In this document: positions 1-7,193 of the stretch, in pieces
Layout: each line of letters begins with the position of its first letter
Numbering within the stretch: the stretch's first letter is position 1
Assembly: GCA_029203125.1 (NCBI GenBank)
Contig: CP119317.1
Location: 1,178,001 to 1,242,000, forward strand
Length of the DNA: 64,000 bases
Direction: 5' to 3'
Source: Candidatus Cohnella colombiensis
Lineage (GTDB): Bacteria > Bacillota > Bacilli > Paenibacillales > Paenibacillaceae
Made by a program: the position numbers and the translations under genes
Notes under the pieces: model-generated
What the model was told of the DNA's origin: nothing
Database searches by the model: none
The model's input: the letters and a program-made list of their open reading frames with translations, nothing else

Positions 1-138
1 CAATAGAATGAGATACGGCCCCACTTCACCGAAGCGGGTGAAAAATTGTAACACCTCTCTGCCAGAAGCAAAGCCTGCGCCAACGACTGTCCCGATGAAA
101 GTAAATCCGACTTGCACGCTTTGGGCCCATTGTTTCAT
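1..138 (-). CDS. YkvI-like membrane protein, 5' part only (runs off window start)
   Basis: The reverse complement of 138 down to 1 reads MKQWAQSVQVGFTFIGTVVG and continues AGFASGREVLQFFTRFGE, an N-terminus typical of the YkvI family of multi-spanning membrane proteins (distantly LeuT-fold, function unsettled). The first hydrophobic helix with the GxVVGAGFASGRE signature is visible. A GAGGAGGG Shine-Dalgarno lies about 11 nt upstream of the ATG at 138. Only 46 codons are inside the window, so length and the rest of the fold cannot be judged. It is divergent from the GH15 gene that follows. Confidence 0.72.
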   Translation of the reverse strand, partial: MKQWAQSVQVGFTFIGTVVGAGFASGREVLQFFTRFGEVGPYLILL

Positions 139-252
139 TTGTTTCAGCGCCCTCCTCAGCATCTACGAGTTACCATACTTACAAGTTATGTCCAAAATGG
201 GACGGGCATTCCTGAAAATGGTCATATTCGCAGAGTTTGTATGTCGGAGGGG

Positions 253-280
253 TTGCTCGATTGGAAAGATGTTGTAAAAT
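253..280 (+). promoter_or_regulatory. Putative sigma-A promoter of the GH15 gene
   Basis: TTGCTC (253-258), a 16-nt spacer and TAAAAT (275-280) make a reasonable vegetative promoter. It would start a transcript with a leader of roughly 140 nt before the ATG at 429. Confidence 0.4.
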
Positions 281-286
281 AGAATA

Positions 287-418
287 AGGACGATTCGCGG
301 TCCCGAGGGGGAGGCGAATTTGCATAAGCTGTGTGCTTCAGCGATGCAAAGACGCTTCGGGCAGAATTAATACTACCCGGCCCGGGAGAGTCGTCTCATG
401 TGTTCCGGGCTCCAAAAG
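287..418 (+). promoter_or_regulatory. Structured 5' leader, class unknown
   Basis: The untranslated region upstream of the GH15 gene folds into successive hairpins that can be read by eye. ATTCGC/GCGAAT closes a 15-nt loop. TTTGCAT/ATGCAAA encloses an inner GCTG/CAGC stem. CGGG/CCCG follows, and GCCCGG/CCGGGC ends just before the AAGGAG Shine-Dalgarno. The last stem is 4-5 nt from the ribosome binding site, so it could influence translation. The pattern does not match the T-box, cobalamin, c-di-GMP, purine, SAM or ydaO consensus sequences as I know them. It may be a regulatory leader or simply a stable 5' end. Confidence 0.4.
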
Positions 419-428
419 GAGTTGCCTC

Positions 429-2414
429 ATGAGTAACGAAGTGAAGTTGCAAGAGCATTTACGTAAGAAACCGTATCTTGTGGATGCTATTGCGGGAAAT
501 TCAGCCATGCTCGTATCGCTCGGTCAAACCGGGAGATTGTATCGACTATGGTGGCCGCATATTGACTATCCGCAGCATGTGGATGAGATCCGCACAGGAT
601 TGAGCTTATCAAGCATGCCGGGGGGCGTGACTTGGTTTGATTCAACTGAAGCGGGCTGGCAGCATGGGGCCAATTATGTGCCGCACACGAATGCGTATCG
701 CGTGAGTTCCTCTCATCCGGATTACCCGGTGCAAGTAGAGCAAACAGATTATGCAGCTCCAGGGCAGCCTTTAATGGTTCGGAATTATCGCTTAACTTAT
801 CAAGGTACAGAAACAACAGATTTAGAGTTTTACCACTACGGATCATTCAGAATTGCTGAAAATGAATTTTATGCGACAACCGAGTTCCGGGGGGAACACG
901 ATGCGCTCCTTCATTATCGGCATGAGTATGCATTCGCAGTCGGAAGCTCGGCAGAATGTAGTGGCTACCAAGCAGGAACTGGAACTTGGGATGCTGCAGC
1001 AAGTGGTAACTTGAACGGTAACGAAATCGACATGCAGCCAGATGGTGCATTGAAGTGGACATTCACTAATATTGCGCCTGGACAGACGGTGGAATTCCCA
1101 ATTTACATCGCCGCAGGCGATAGTCGTGAAAGCGCGCTTGCAGCTCTTGCGCATGCAAAGAGTCGTGCGTCTAACGAATGGTTTGACGAGATGGTTGCTT
1201 ATTGGACGAATTTCTTGGCGAATGCGACTCCTTGCCCTAGTGAGGATCAGGCAATCGCAGAACTATACGAACGTTCACAGCTTGCGATGAAGCTAATGGC
1301 TGACGAGCAAACAGGAACGATCGTAGCTGCACCTGAATTTGATGAGTATTTCAGTCGGTGTGGAGGCTATGCTTATAGCTGGGGACGCGATGCAGCATTC
1401 GTAACGACGGCGTTCAACAAAGCAGGTCTTGGTGATCTATCCGAGAAGTTTTATGATTGGGCGCTTACTGCACAGGAGCCGGACGGCTCTTGGCAGCAAC
1501 GACACTATCATGATGGGAGATTGGCGCCGAACTGGGGTCTGCAAATCGATGAAGGCTCTTCGATTTTGTGGGGGATGTGGGAATACTACGTTCACTCAGG
1601 GCAGAAGCAAAACTTCTTAGACCGGGTATGGCCAGCAGTGGAAAAAGGTGCAGCGTTCCTCGTGCAATATTTGGATCCGGAAACCGGCCTTCCTAAGCCG
1701 AGCCGTGATCTATGGGAAGAGCGCGAAGCGGAGCACACTTATTCTGCAGCGGCAGTATTCGGCGGCTTAACAGCAGCAGCATCCTTCGCACGTCGTAAAG
1801 GCGAAGATGAGCTTGCAGTCGCATGGGAGCAGTCCGCGCAACAGATTGCACAGTCGATTGATGAGCATTGCTGGAATGAAGAGCGTGGCTCCTATTACCG
1901 TGGCATAAAGTTAACGGTATCGAAGGAAGCTTACGAAGCAGCTCATGAGCGTGGTGAATCCGGAGTTGTGTTCCAACGGGATAAGGGCTATTGGAAGCAT
2001 ATACTCGACTTTGATCCCATTGTCGATATTAGCTTGCTCGGCTTAAGTGTTCCGTTCGGTGCTGTACCGATTGATGCGCCAAGAATGAAGCAAACAGCGG
2101 ATACGATTCAAGAGCTTCTGACCTCTCCTAAAGTTGGCGGTATTAAACGTTACGAGGACGATCACTATATTGGTGGAAATCCGTGGATTTTGACAACGTT
2201 ATGGCTTAGCCATTACCGTGCGTTACAAGGACAGTATGAGAATGCGCGAGAATTGCTTCAATTTGCTGTGAACAATGTAACTTCTTCAGGTCTTCTACCT
2301 GAGCAAGTGGATCGAAACACAGGTGAGACTGCGTGGGTTGTTCCATTGACTTGGTCTCATGCGATGTATATTTTGGCGGTTCATTTCCTTGCGGAGAAGG
2401 GCGAGCTGAAGTAA
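429..2414 (+). CDS. Glycoside hydrolase family 15 protein (glucoamylase-like)
   Basis: Encodes a 661-aa protein of the bacterial GH15 family, which cleaves glucose or related units from alpha-glucan ends (for example maltooligosaccharides or trehalose-type substrates). The N-terminal third is the beta-supersandwich domain and the C-terminal part the (alpha/alpha)6 barrel. Visible barrel motifs are YSWGRDAAFV, EPDGSWQQRHYHDGR, IDEGSSILWGMWEYY, the DLWEERE segment that carries the general acid Glu, and GLLPEQVDRNTGE with the general base Glu. No signal peptide is present, so it acts in the cytoplasm. I chose the ATG at 429 because AAGGAG lies 7 nt upstream; the reading frame is open further upstream but without a ribosome site. 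A strong terminator follows. The exact substrate is not decidable from sequence. Confidence 0.9.
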   Translation: MSNEVKLQEHLRKKPYLVDAIAGNSAMLVSLGQTGRLYRLWWPHIDYPQHVDEIRTGLSLSSMPGGVTWFDSTEAGWQHGANYVPHTNAYRVSSSHPDYPVQVEQTDYAAPGQPLMVRNYRLTYQGTETTDLEFYHYGSFRIAENEFYATTEFRGEHDALLHYRHEYAFAVGSSAECSGYQAGTGTWDAAASGNLNGNEIDMQPDGALKWTFTNIAPGQTVEFPIYIAAGDSRESALAALAHAKSRASNEWFDEMVAYWTNFLANATPCPSEDQAIAELYERSQLAMKLMADEQTGTIVAAPEFDEYFSRCGGYAYSWGRDAAFVTTAFNKAGLGDLSEKFYDWALTAQEPDGSWQQRHYHDGRLAPNWGLQIDEGSSILWGMWEYYVHSGQKQNFLDRVWPAVEKGAAFLVQYLDPETGLPKPSRDLWEEREAEHTYSAAAVFGGLTAAASFARRKGEDELAVAWEQSAQQIAQSIDEHCWNEERGSYYRGIKLTVSKEAYEAAHERGESGVVFQRDKGYWKHILDFDPIVDISLLGLSVPFGAVPIDAPRMKQTADTIQELLTSPKVGGIKRYEDDHYIGGNPWILTTLWLSHYRALQGQYENARELLQFAVNNVTSSGLLPEQVDRNTGETAWVVPLTWSHAMYILAVHFLAEKGELK

Positions 2415-2417
2415 TAG

Positions 2418-2464
2418 ATACGCCTCCTCACATCGTGCTAGCACGTTGCAAGGAGGCGTATTTT
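2418..2464 (+). terminator. Rho-independent terminator after the GH15 gene
   Basis: A 10-bp stem ATACGCCTCC/GGAGGCGTAT encloses a loop with its own CGTGCTAGCACG mini-hairpin and is followed by a T run. Confidence 0.85.
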
Positions 2465-2470
2465 GATGTT

Positions 2471-2499
2471 AACGTCGGATCACCCTTTGACCCGACGTT
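2471..2499. repeat. Hairpin AACGTCGG/CCGACGTT
   Basis: An 8-bp perfect inverted repeat with a 13-nt loop directly downstream of the terminator. It has no T run of its own. It abuts the first dyad-repeat copy at 2498. Confidence 0.5.
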
Positions 2500-2575
2500 A
2501 TCGGACAAGAGAGACGCTATTTTTTAGTTTAATCGTGTTTTAGGAGTTGAGCGGACACCACAGCCCTTATTTATG
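2498..2575. repeat. Two ~28-bp dyad repeat copies, 50-bp period (left of IS)
   Basis: Copies at about 2498-2527 and 2548-2575 share the pattern TTAnCGGACAnnAnnGnCnnTATTT. The CGGAC cores start at 2502 and 2552, exactly 50 bp apart. They are divergent relatives, in opposite orientation, of the two better-conserved copies at 3902-3977. The IS3-family element lies between the two pairs. Confidence 0.6.
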
Positions 2576-2651
2576 CTTTTGATAACCGAAATCAGATGAT
2601 TTGTACCTCTGTCAATAAAGTGGACACAAAAATAACGAACGGCCTCGGATT

Positions 2652-3499
2652 TTAGGACGCCACCATCTTGAAATAATTCAACTCAAATTGATGGGCGGTT
2701 TTGTATCCCAAAGTTGAATGAAACCGCAATCGATTGTAATCGAACTCAATGTAAGTATAGAGTTCTTTCTCGGCCTGTTTACGGGTTCTGAACTTTGTTT
2801 GGTACACCAACTCCTTTTTTAAGGTGCTGTGGAAGGACTCGATACAAGCATTGTCGTAGCAATTGCCTTTGCGGCTCATGCTGCCAATCATCCCATAATC
2901 GACAAGCCGCGCTCGGTATTCCTCACTGGCGTACTGGGAACCACGGTCGGAATGATGAATTAAGCCGGGTGCAGGGTTTCGTCTTTCAAATGCTTGATCA
3001 AGAGCATCTATTACCAACTCCCTGGTCATTCGCGATCCTACTGACCAGCCAACAATTTTACGTGAGAACAGGTCCATAACACTAGCCAAGTAAAGCCAAC
3101 CTTCGCCCGTCCCGATATAGGTAATATCCGTTACCCATACTTTGTTCGGGGACAAAACTTTGAACTGTCGATCCAGCACATTGTCGAATACCGGCAAGGA
3201 GTGGTTGGAGTTGGTTGTTGCCTTGTATTGCGCACAGTGATTGACTTTAGCCCCATCTCGTTCATGAGGCGAGAAACAGTTCTTGAGGAGACACGGCGGC
3301 CTTCCTGGCGCAACGCTTCGGTGATTGTTGGGCTACCTGCACGGCGCTTGAAGTGATAAAAGAAGTACCGAATGCGCTTCATTAACCGTCTCCGTTTAAG
3401 CTCGCGTGCGCTTGGCTTGTCCCTATACTTTAACCATTTGTAATAGCCGCTTGACGAAACTTTCAGTACATCGCACATCTTCTCAACACGGAACTGCAA
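2652..3499 (-). pseudogene. IS3-family transposase OrfB, broken by a 1-nt deletion
   Basis: The DDE transposase half of the IS. The N-terminal HTH_21 part starts at about 3499 (QFRVEKMCDVLKVSSSGYYKW) and runs to the codons for GLKSITVR. The rve integrase core continues in another frame from PVFDNVLDRQFKVLSPNKVWVTDITYI to the stop at 2652. All three catalytic regions remain (VTDITYI, HHSDRGSQY, ACIESFHSTLKKE). The two halves are joined if one base is restored near 3228 (GTGCGCAATAC, expected GTGCGCAAATAC), giving the usual VRKYKATTNSNH linker. OrfB is normally made by -1 frameshifting out of orfA; that frame is open from the slippery A run at 3559-3565. The deletion makes the copy non-functional. 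Confidence 0.85.
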
Positions 3500-3525
3500 G
3501 CGGTGCTTGTAGATAAACGGAAATA

Positions 3526-3813
3526 TTAGTCCCGGTCTTTCGTGAAGAAGTGCATCGCTTTTTTTAGGATTTCGTTCTCTTCCTGAAGATCTTTATACTC
3601 TTGCTCCAGCCTTTTGAGGCGCTCGTAATCGACAAAGACCTGCGTTTGTTCCTTGGTCACATTGCTACCATATTGCTTAATCCATGGGCTTAGCGTACTT
3701 TTAGAAATCCCTAATTCTCTCTGGATATCGATTGGTTTCTTGCCGGTTGCCTCCATGTGTTCGATTGTTTTGCGCTTAAATTCTTTGGTATACCTTTCTC
3801 GAACGTCTCCCAT
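3526..3813 (-). CDS. IS3-family transposase OrfA
   Basis: A 95-aa helix-turn-helix protein (MGDVRERYTKEFKRKTIEHM) with the HTH_Tnp_1 core RELGISKSTLSPWIKQYG and a C-terminal leucine-zipper-like coiled coil ending EENEILKKAMHFFTKDRD. It binds IS ends and regulates transposition. Near its 3' end the mRNA has seven A residues followed by G (complement of 3558-3565), the standard site for the -1 ribosomal frameshift that makes the OrfAB transposase. The ATG at 3813 follows GGTGAGGTG; a GTG at 3828 is also possible. The orfA reading frame itself is intact. Confidence 0.85.
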   Translation of the reverse strand: MGDVRERYTKEFKRKTIEHMEATGKKPIDIQRELGISKSTLSPWIKQYGSNVTKEQTQVFVDYERLKRLEQEYKDLQEENEILKKAMHFFTKDRD

Positions 3814-3901
3814 GACAACACACCTCACCTATTTGATGTATCTATTATAATGGGAGTTCGTTAAGGTGTGTCCACTTTTAAGTCTAACAACAATTTATTG
3901 C

Positions 3902-3977
3902 AAATAAGGTCCCTCATGTCCGCTAAACTCCAAATCTGTGCAAAATGAAGTAAATAAGGTCCCTCATGTCCGCTAAA
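3902..3977. repeat. Two near-identical 26-bp repeats, 50-bp period (right of IS)
   Basis: AAATAAGGTCCCTCATGTCC followed by GCTAAA occurs at 3902-3927 and again at 3952-3977, identical and exactly 50 bp apart. The core GGTCnnnnATGTCC is a weak dyad. It matches the cores of the array at 49401-49575, so both belong to one dispersed family. Confidence 0.75.
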
Positions 3978-4002
3978 AGGGGACTTACTAGGTAATCTTG
4001 AG

Positions 4003-4746
4003 TTATAAACTTGAGCTTATCAGTTTTATGGAGATTACTTTTTGAGTTGAAGGGTCGAGATCTAGCTTAAGCCATCCGTCGGTTACATCCACTGTCAGCA
4101 CTTGTGAGTCTGAGCTTGTTCCGATACCGAACTGTGCCGCAGCATCAGTTCGAGTCATCCCAATAATGAGGCCGGGAAAACCGGATTGAATCGATCTCGA
4201 AGTCACTTCAACGAATGCAACTTTGTTATTTGAATTGTAGCCGATCGAGAAGCCGGCATATTCTTTGATTTGGATGGTGTCATTATCATCTGGCAGTGCA
4301 TAGGAGTATTGTGGCTCACCGAGTTTTTTTCGAATGGTAGCTTCAGTGTCACCCAGTGCAATTCCATAAAGAGAGGGTTTTTCAATTGAAGCGGTGAGCA
4401 CTTCAGAAGTAATTGAAGATTCGGTTGTTATTTCTCCAGGATCAGCTTCTGTTGTTTGCGTCATGTCGTTCGATACGGTGACATCGGGTAATTGTTCATG
4501 TGTTGGAGTGTGCGAAACATCCGGTGAATTCGTAGCTGAGCTTAGCTGCGAGCCTTCATCATCAATCGTGTTTGTTGTTGCGACATCAGATGGTTGTTCA
4601 CTAGTTTGTGGATCAGTGTGTGAAGGTGACGATAGATTGAGTTCATTCTCGACGGAATTACGTTGATTGTGCACAGATAATGCCACAACACCAATGACAA
4701 GAACAACAGCCAAAAGGACGTAAACATAACGACGAATACCCAACAT
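4003..4746 (-). CDS. Membrane-anchored protein with Ser/Thr-rich linker, function unknown
   Basis: A 247-aa protein with an N-terminal transmembrane or signal-anchor helix (YVYVLLAVVLVIGVVALSV, residues about 7-25). A low-complexity Ser/Thr/Glu/Asp linker follows (about 30-120), then a C-terminal globular part (about 125-247). That part has two similar segments, SLYGIALGDTEATIRKKLGE and LIIGMTRTDAAAQFGIG. The GIxLGDTxxxxxxxLGxP pattern recalls CAP-associated or DUF4309-type domains of exported Bacillus proteins; this is resemblance only. The C-terminal domain would lie outside the membrane. The ATG at 4746 is preceded by GAGGTGA. Confidence 0.65.
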   Translation of the reverse strand: MLGIRRYVYVLLAVVLVIGVVALSVHNQRNSVENELNLSSPSHTDPQTSEQPSDVATTNTIDDEGSQLSSATNSPDVSHTPTHEQLPDVTVSNDMTQTTEADPGEITTESSITSEVLTASIEKPSLYGIALGDTEATIRKKLGEPQYSYALPDDNDTIQIKEYAGFSIGYNSNNKVAFVEVTSRSIQSGFPGLIIGMTRTDAAAQFGIGTSSDSQVLTVDVTDGWLKLDLDPSTQKVISIKLISSSL

Positions 4747-4977
4747 CCACAGTCACCTCGTCTCAATTGAACTATATATAGTATAGACACAAACCGGGTG
4801 GAAAAAGTTTCTTATTTGTCAAAAAGAATATAAAAACAGTTCTTTTGTCGCACTAGAGAATTATTTGTCAGGACTTTGGTCGATTTCATGACGATGATTT
4901 CTATCTCATCTCGCTTGCATGGTTGTAGCAGATATGGTACTTTATACTGAAAAGTCAGCGTTCGGAGGAGGGGAAAT

Positions 4978-5550
4978 ATGGACATTTTGAAAGAAAGAAT
5001 ATTGAAAGAAGCAAGTGTAATTAGCTCGGGTGTGTTGAAGCTCGATTCTTTGCTTAATCACGGTGTAGATCCGAAGCTGACGATGGAAATGGGCAAGGAG
5101 TTTGCATCGAGATTCGCCAATGACAAGATCACGAAAGTCATTACAGTAGAATCCTCGGGAATCCCGATTGCTTTTGCGACTGCGCTGGAATTAGGCGTAC
5201 CGCTCGTATTCGCTCGTCGTAAGAAGACGTTAATCGGAGAGCAAGATGTTTATTGCGAACGCGTTCCTTCTTTTACGAAAGGAATTGTGACGGACTTAAT
5301 CGTTTCTCGCACATTGTTGAGCGCTGATGATACAGTACTCTTTATAGATGATATTATTGCAAATGGCGATGCTGCACGTGGCCTCGTAAAAATTATTGAG
5401 CAATCGGGAGCACAATTAGCAGGAATCGGTATTGTAATCGAAAAATCTTTTCAAGCGGGTGGACGTGCGTTGCGTGAATTGGGCTTGCGACTGGAGACAT
5501 TAGTAAGGATTCAATCACTAGACGATAACATCATTTCCTTTGAAGACTAG
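4978..5550 (+). CDS. xpt: Xanthine phosphoribosyltransferase
   Basis: A 190-aa type I phosphoribosyltransferase that converts xanthine and PRPP to XMP for purine salvage in the cytoplasm. The start MDILKERILKEASVISSGVL and the PRPP-binding loop VLFIDDIIANGDAARG (residues about 121-136, acidic pair DD) are diagnostic, and the length is that of Bacillus Xpt. GGAGGAGG precedes the ATG. In B. subtilis xpt is controlled by a guanine riboswitch. The 230 nt upstream here lack the purine-riboswitch conserved loops, so control must differ. It stands alone without pbuX. Confidence 0.95.
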   Translation: MDILKERILKEASVISSGVLKLDSLLNHGVDPKLTMEMGKEFASRFANDKITKVITVESSGIPIAFATALELGVPLVFARRKKTLIGEQDVYCERVPSFTKGIVTDLIVSRTLLSADDTVLFIDDIIANGDAARGLVKIIEQSGAQLAGIGIVIEKSFQAGGRALRELGLRLETLVRIQSLDDNIISFED

Positions 5551-5572
5551 AACTTTACAAAAAAAGTGCCTT

Positions 5573-5600
5573 TTCACAACGAATTTCTTTGGCGTATAAT
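5573..5600 (+). promoter_or_regulatory. Sigma-A promoter
   Basis: TTCACA (5573-5578), a 16-nt spacer and a perfect TATAAT (5595-5600), 32 nt before the start codon at 5633. Confidence 0.6.
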
Positions 5601-5632
5601 AGAAGTAACTTGCAGGAGGAGGCGAGCAGTGT

Positions 5633-5962
5633 ATGGAAATGATTAATTTGTCAGGTAATTTTTTTCTAAACAAGCTTGAAGAGGCAAAGCTCCATTTCGA
5701 GCGCGCACTTGACTGCAAACATACGGAATTCGATGATCTGTATCCGTATATGATTGAGCATCCGCAATTTTTCTGGTATAAGCGATATGTGGCGTGGTCA
5801 GAATTGCTGACGATCGTCAAGCTATGTGAAGACACGAAGATCGATTGGTCAGAGTGCTTCGAGGAGAACCAGGTTGAATATGTGAAGAAGCGTGTCATGT
5901 CTAGCACTGTGCTCGATTGCTGGTATGAGACGAACGATACACGTGAGCATGTAGGATTTTGA
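5633..5962 (+). CDS. Hypothetical protein, 109 aa
   Basis: A soluble protein starting MEMINLSGNFFLNKLEEAKL, rich in Glu, Trp, Tyr and Phe, with no signal peptide or membrane segment. I do not recognise the family. It has its own promoter (TATAAT at 5595), a strong GGAGGAGG site and a downstream terminator, so it is a single-gene unit. The start could also be the ATG two codons later. Confidence 0.7.
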   Translation: MEMINLSGNFFLNKLEEAKLHFERALDCKHTEFDDLYPYMIEHPQFFWYKRYVAWSELLTIVKLCEDTKIDWSECFEENQVEYVKKRVMSSTVLDCWYETNDTREHVGF

Positions 5963-5982
5963 ACTTATAAAATATGAATACG

Positions 5983-6016
5983 AAAACCCGTATGGAGGAC
6001 ATCCTTGCGGGTTTTT
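5983..6016 (+). terminator. Rho-independent terminator
   Basis: AAAACCCG/CGGGTTTT stem with an inner paired region (TGGAGGACATCC), followed by T residues, just after the stop at 5962. Confidence 0.8.
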
Positions 6017-6039
6017 CAATGAATGGTGGTTAGATTGAG

Positions 6040-6258
6040 ATGGTCAACGATGAACAATTGGATGAATACCGCATTGCGGGGACTAAGGTTCGTATCATTA
6101 GAGATGCGTTGGAACAAAATGATGTTGTAGGCATTGTGCTCGCTTGGGACGATGAACTTGTACTGATCCGTCGTCAGAATCGGCGTGTGGCGAAAGTGAA
6201 GCGGAGCTACAAGCTCCAGCCTGCGGATGAACCGCGTCAATGGGACGATATAGACTGA
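6040..6258 (+). CDS. Hypothetical small protein, 72 aa
   Basis: The protein starts MVNDEQLDEYRIAGTKVRII and contains an SH3-like alternation of beta-strand-like stretches (VVGIVLAWDDELVLIRRQNRRVAKVKRSYKL). No membrane segment is present. The Shine-Dalgarno is weak (GGTGG). It sits between a terminator and tRNA-Leu. I cannot assign a function; the conserved-looking residue pattern and lack of any other candidate in this stretch favour a real gene. Confidence 0.6.
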   Translation: MVNDEQLDEYRIAGTKVRIIRDALEQNDVVGIVLAWDDELVLIRRQNRRVAKVKRSYKLQPADEPRQWDDID

Positions 6259-6281
6259 ATATTTGAACTTTCTGCGCTTGC

Positions 6282-6311
6282 TTGACGTAGCTTTTGCGAC
6301 CGTGATATTAT
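6282..6311 (+). promoter_or_regulatory. Promoter of tRNA-Leu
   Basis: TTGACG (6282-6287), an 18-nt spacer and TATTAT (6306-6311), 20 nt before the mature tRNA 5' end. Confidence 0.65.
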
Positions 6312-6330
6312 GTAGAAACGTAATTCCCAT

Positions 6331-6417
6331 GCGGTCATGGCGGAATTGGCAGACGCGCTAGATTCAGGTTCTAGTGTCAGCAATGACGTGGAGGTTCGAG
6401 TCCTCTTGACCGCACCA
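6331..6417 (+). tRNA. tRNA-Leu(CAG)
   Basis: The acceptor stem GCGGTCA/TGACCGC pairs perfectly. The anticodon stem CTAGA/TCTAG holds loop TTCAGGT with anticodon CAG. There is a long variable arm (class II), a T arm with GGTTCGAGTCC, discriminator A and an encoded CCA at 6415-6417. It reads CUG leucine codons. Confidence 0.97.
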
Positions 6418-6490
6418 TACTTGAAGAAAATGGATTTATCCAGAGGGTCACTAATATAGTGATTACTCGGACAACACATTTTACATGATA

Positions 6491-6541
6491 AGCACACTAA
6501 CTATTTGTTCCCAAAAAACAAATGGAAGGTGTGTTTTTTTG
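6491..6541 (+). terminator. Terminator downstream of tRNA-Leu
   Basis: Paired CACAC/GTGTG and inner ATTTGTT/AACAAAT stems, then a run of seven or more T residues. The region 6418-6490 before it holds only a small TCACTAATATAGTGA dyad and no gene. Confidence 0.7.
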
Positions 6542-6693
6542 TCCTTAAATAAGGGTAAATAGACTATACATTAAGGGGATAGATGTTTATTCGCTTGAAC
6601 AGGAACAAGTCACGGTTCATGGTAATTAATGTATTTAGCATAGCCTTATGTTAAGATGAAAATCAATAGAAACTTGGAAAGGACGATAATGTC

Positions 6694-6975
6694 ATGCAAA
6701 GGATAAAATTTATGTACAGACAATTCTTAAGGGAACCTTTATGGTTTAAACTTCTGATTTCTCTAACTTTACTTATTTCGATTCTATTCAGCAGTTCATT
6801 GTTTTCGTCAAATGATGCATATTATCAAAGTATCGCCAAGTTATCTATCGCTATCTTCTTTTGTACATACGGAATTAAAATGCGGAGAAATCTTAACATT
6901 TCGGTTATCTTCTTTGCATTAGCTGGTTTATGTATTTTTCTGTCATGGCACTATTTCGATCTCGCAAGAGCTTAA
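6694..6975 (+). CDS. Small integral membrane protein, 93 aa
   Basis: The protein starts MQRIKFMYRQFLREPLWFKL. It has three hydrophobic segments: LLISLTLLISILFSSSLF (about 19-36), SIAKLSIAIFFCTYGIK (about 46-62) and ISVIFFALAGLCIFLSW (about 69-85). The N-terminus is basic, suggesting a cytoplasmic N-terminus. AAGGA lies upstream of the ATG. The family is not recognised; it is a single gene with a strong terminator. Confidence 0.65.
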   Translation: MQRIKFMYRQFLREPLWFKLLISLTLLISILFSSSLFSSNDAYYQSIAKLSIAIFFCTYGIKMRRNLNISVIFFALAGLCIFLSWHYFDLARA

Positions 6976-6996
6976 CCCGTCTCGTCGACCGTTTGG

Positions 6997-7032
6997 AATT
7001 CTCCCAAGAGTGATCTTGGGAGAATTTTTTTT
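6997..7032 (+). terminator. Strong rho-independent terminator
   Basis: A perfect 13-bp stem AATTCTCCCAAGA/TCTTGGGAGAATT with a 4-nt loop and eight T residues. Confidence 0.92.
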
Positions 7033-7193
7033 GTACTACATGCCAGTTTCCAGAGGTAAACCTGCATCGAACCAAGCCTGATTTTATTTAGACAGACTAA
7101 GGGTAAACTATGGATTGGAAATCGTTCTTCCTTCAGAAACCGAACATGAACAAATCAACCGCGTCATCTCTACAGCCATAAGGAGACAGGGTA

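Larger units (their letters stand above)
2610..3889 (-). mobile_element. IS3-family (IS150-like) insertion sequence, inactivated
   Basis: About 1.28 kb carrying orfA and a frameshifted orfB on the minus strand. The imperfect terminal inverted repeats share AGTGGACACA (2619-2628 and, inverted, 3867-3876) and AACGAAC (2634-2640 and, inverted, 3856-3862). The outer boundaries are placed at TG...CA-like ends and are uncertain by several bases. I see no convincing target-site duplication. The element separates two pairs of ~50-bp-period dyad repeats. Confidence 0.8.

Noticed and set aside
8..277. Plus-strand frame at the window start
   Set aside because: It is antisense to the YkvI-like N-terminus, which has a clear family signature and ribosome site.
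333..428. N-terminal extension of the GH15 gene from 333
   Set aside because: No ribosome site at 333, the encoded residues do not resemble the family, and they overlap leader hairpins; AAGGAG points to the ATG at 429.
6331..6417. tRNA-Leu as an integration site for a mobile island
   Set aside because: No duplicate of the tRNA 3' end and no integrase gene were found within the window.
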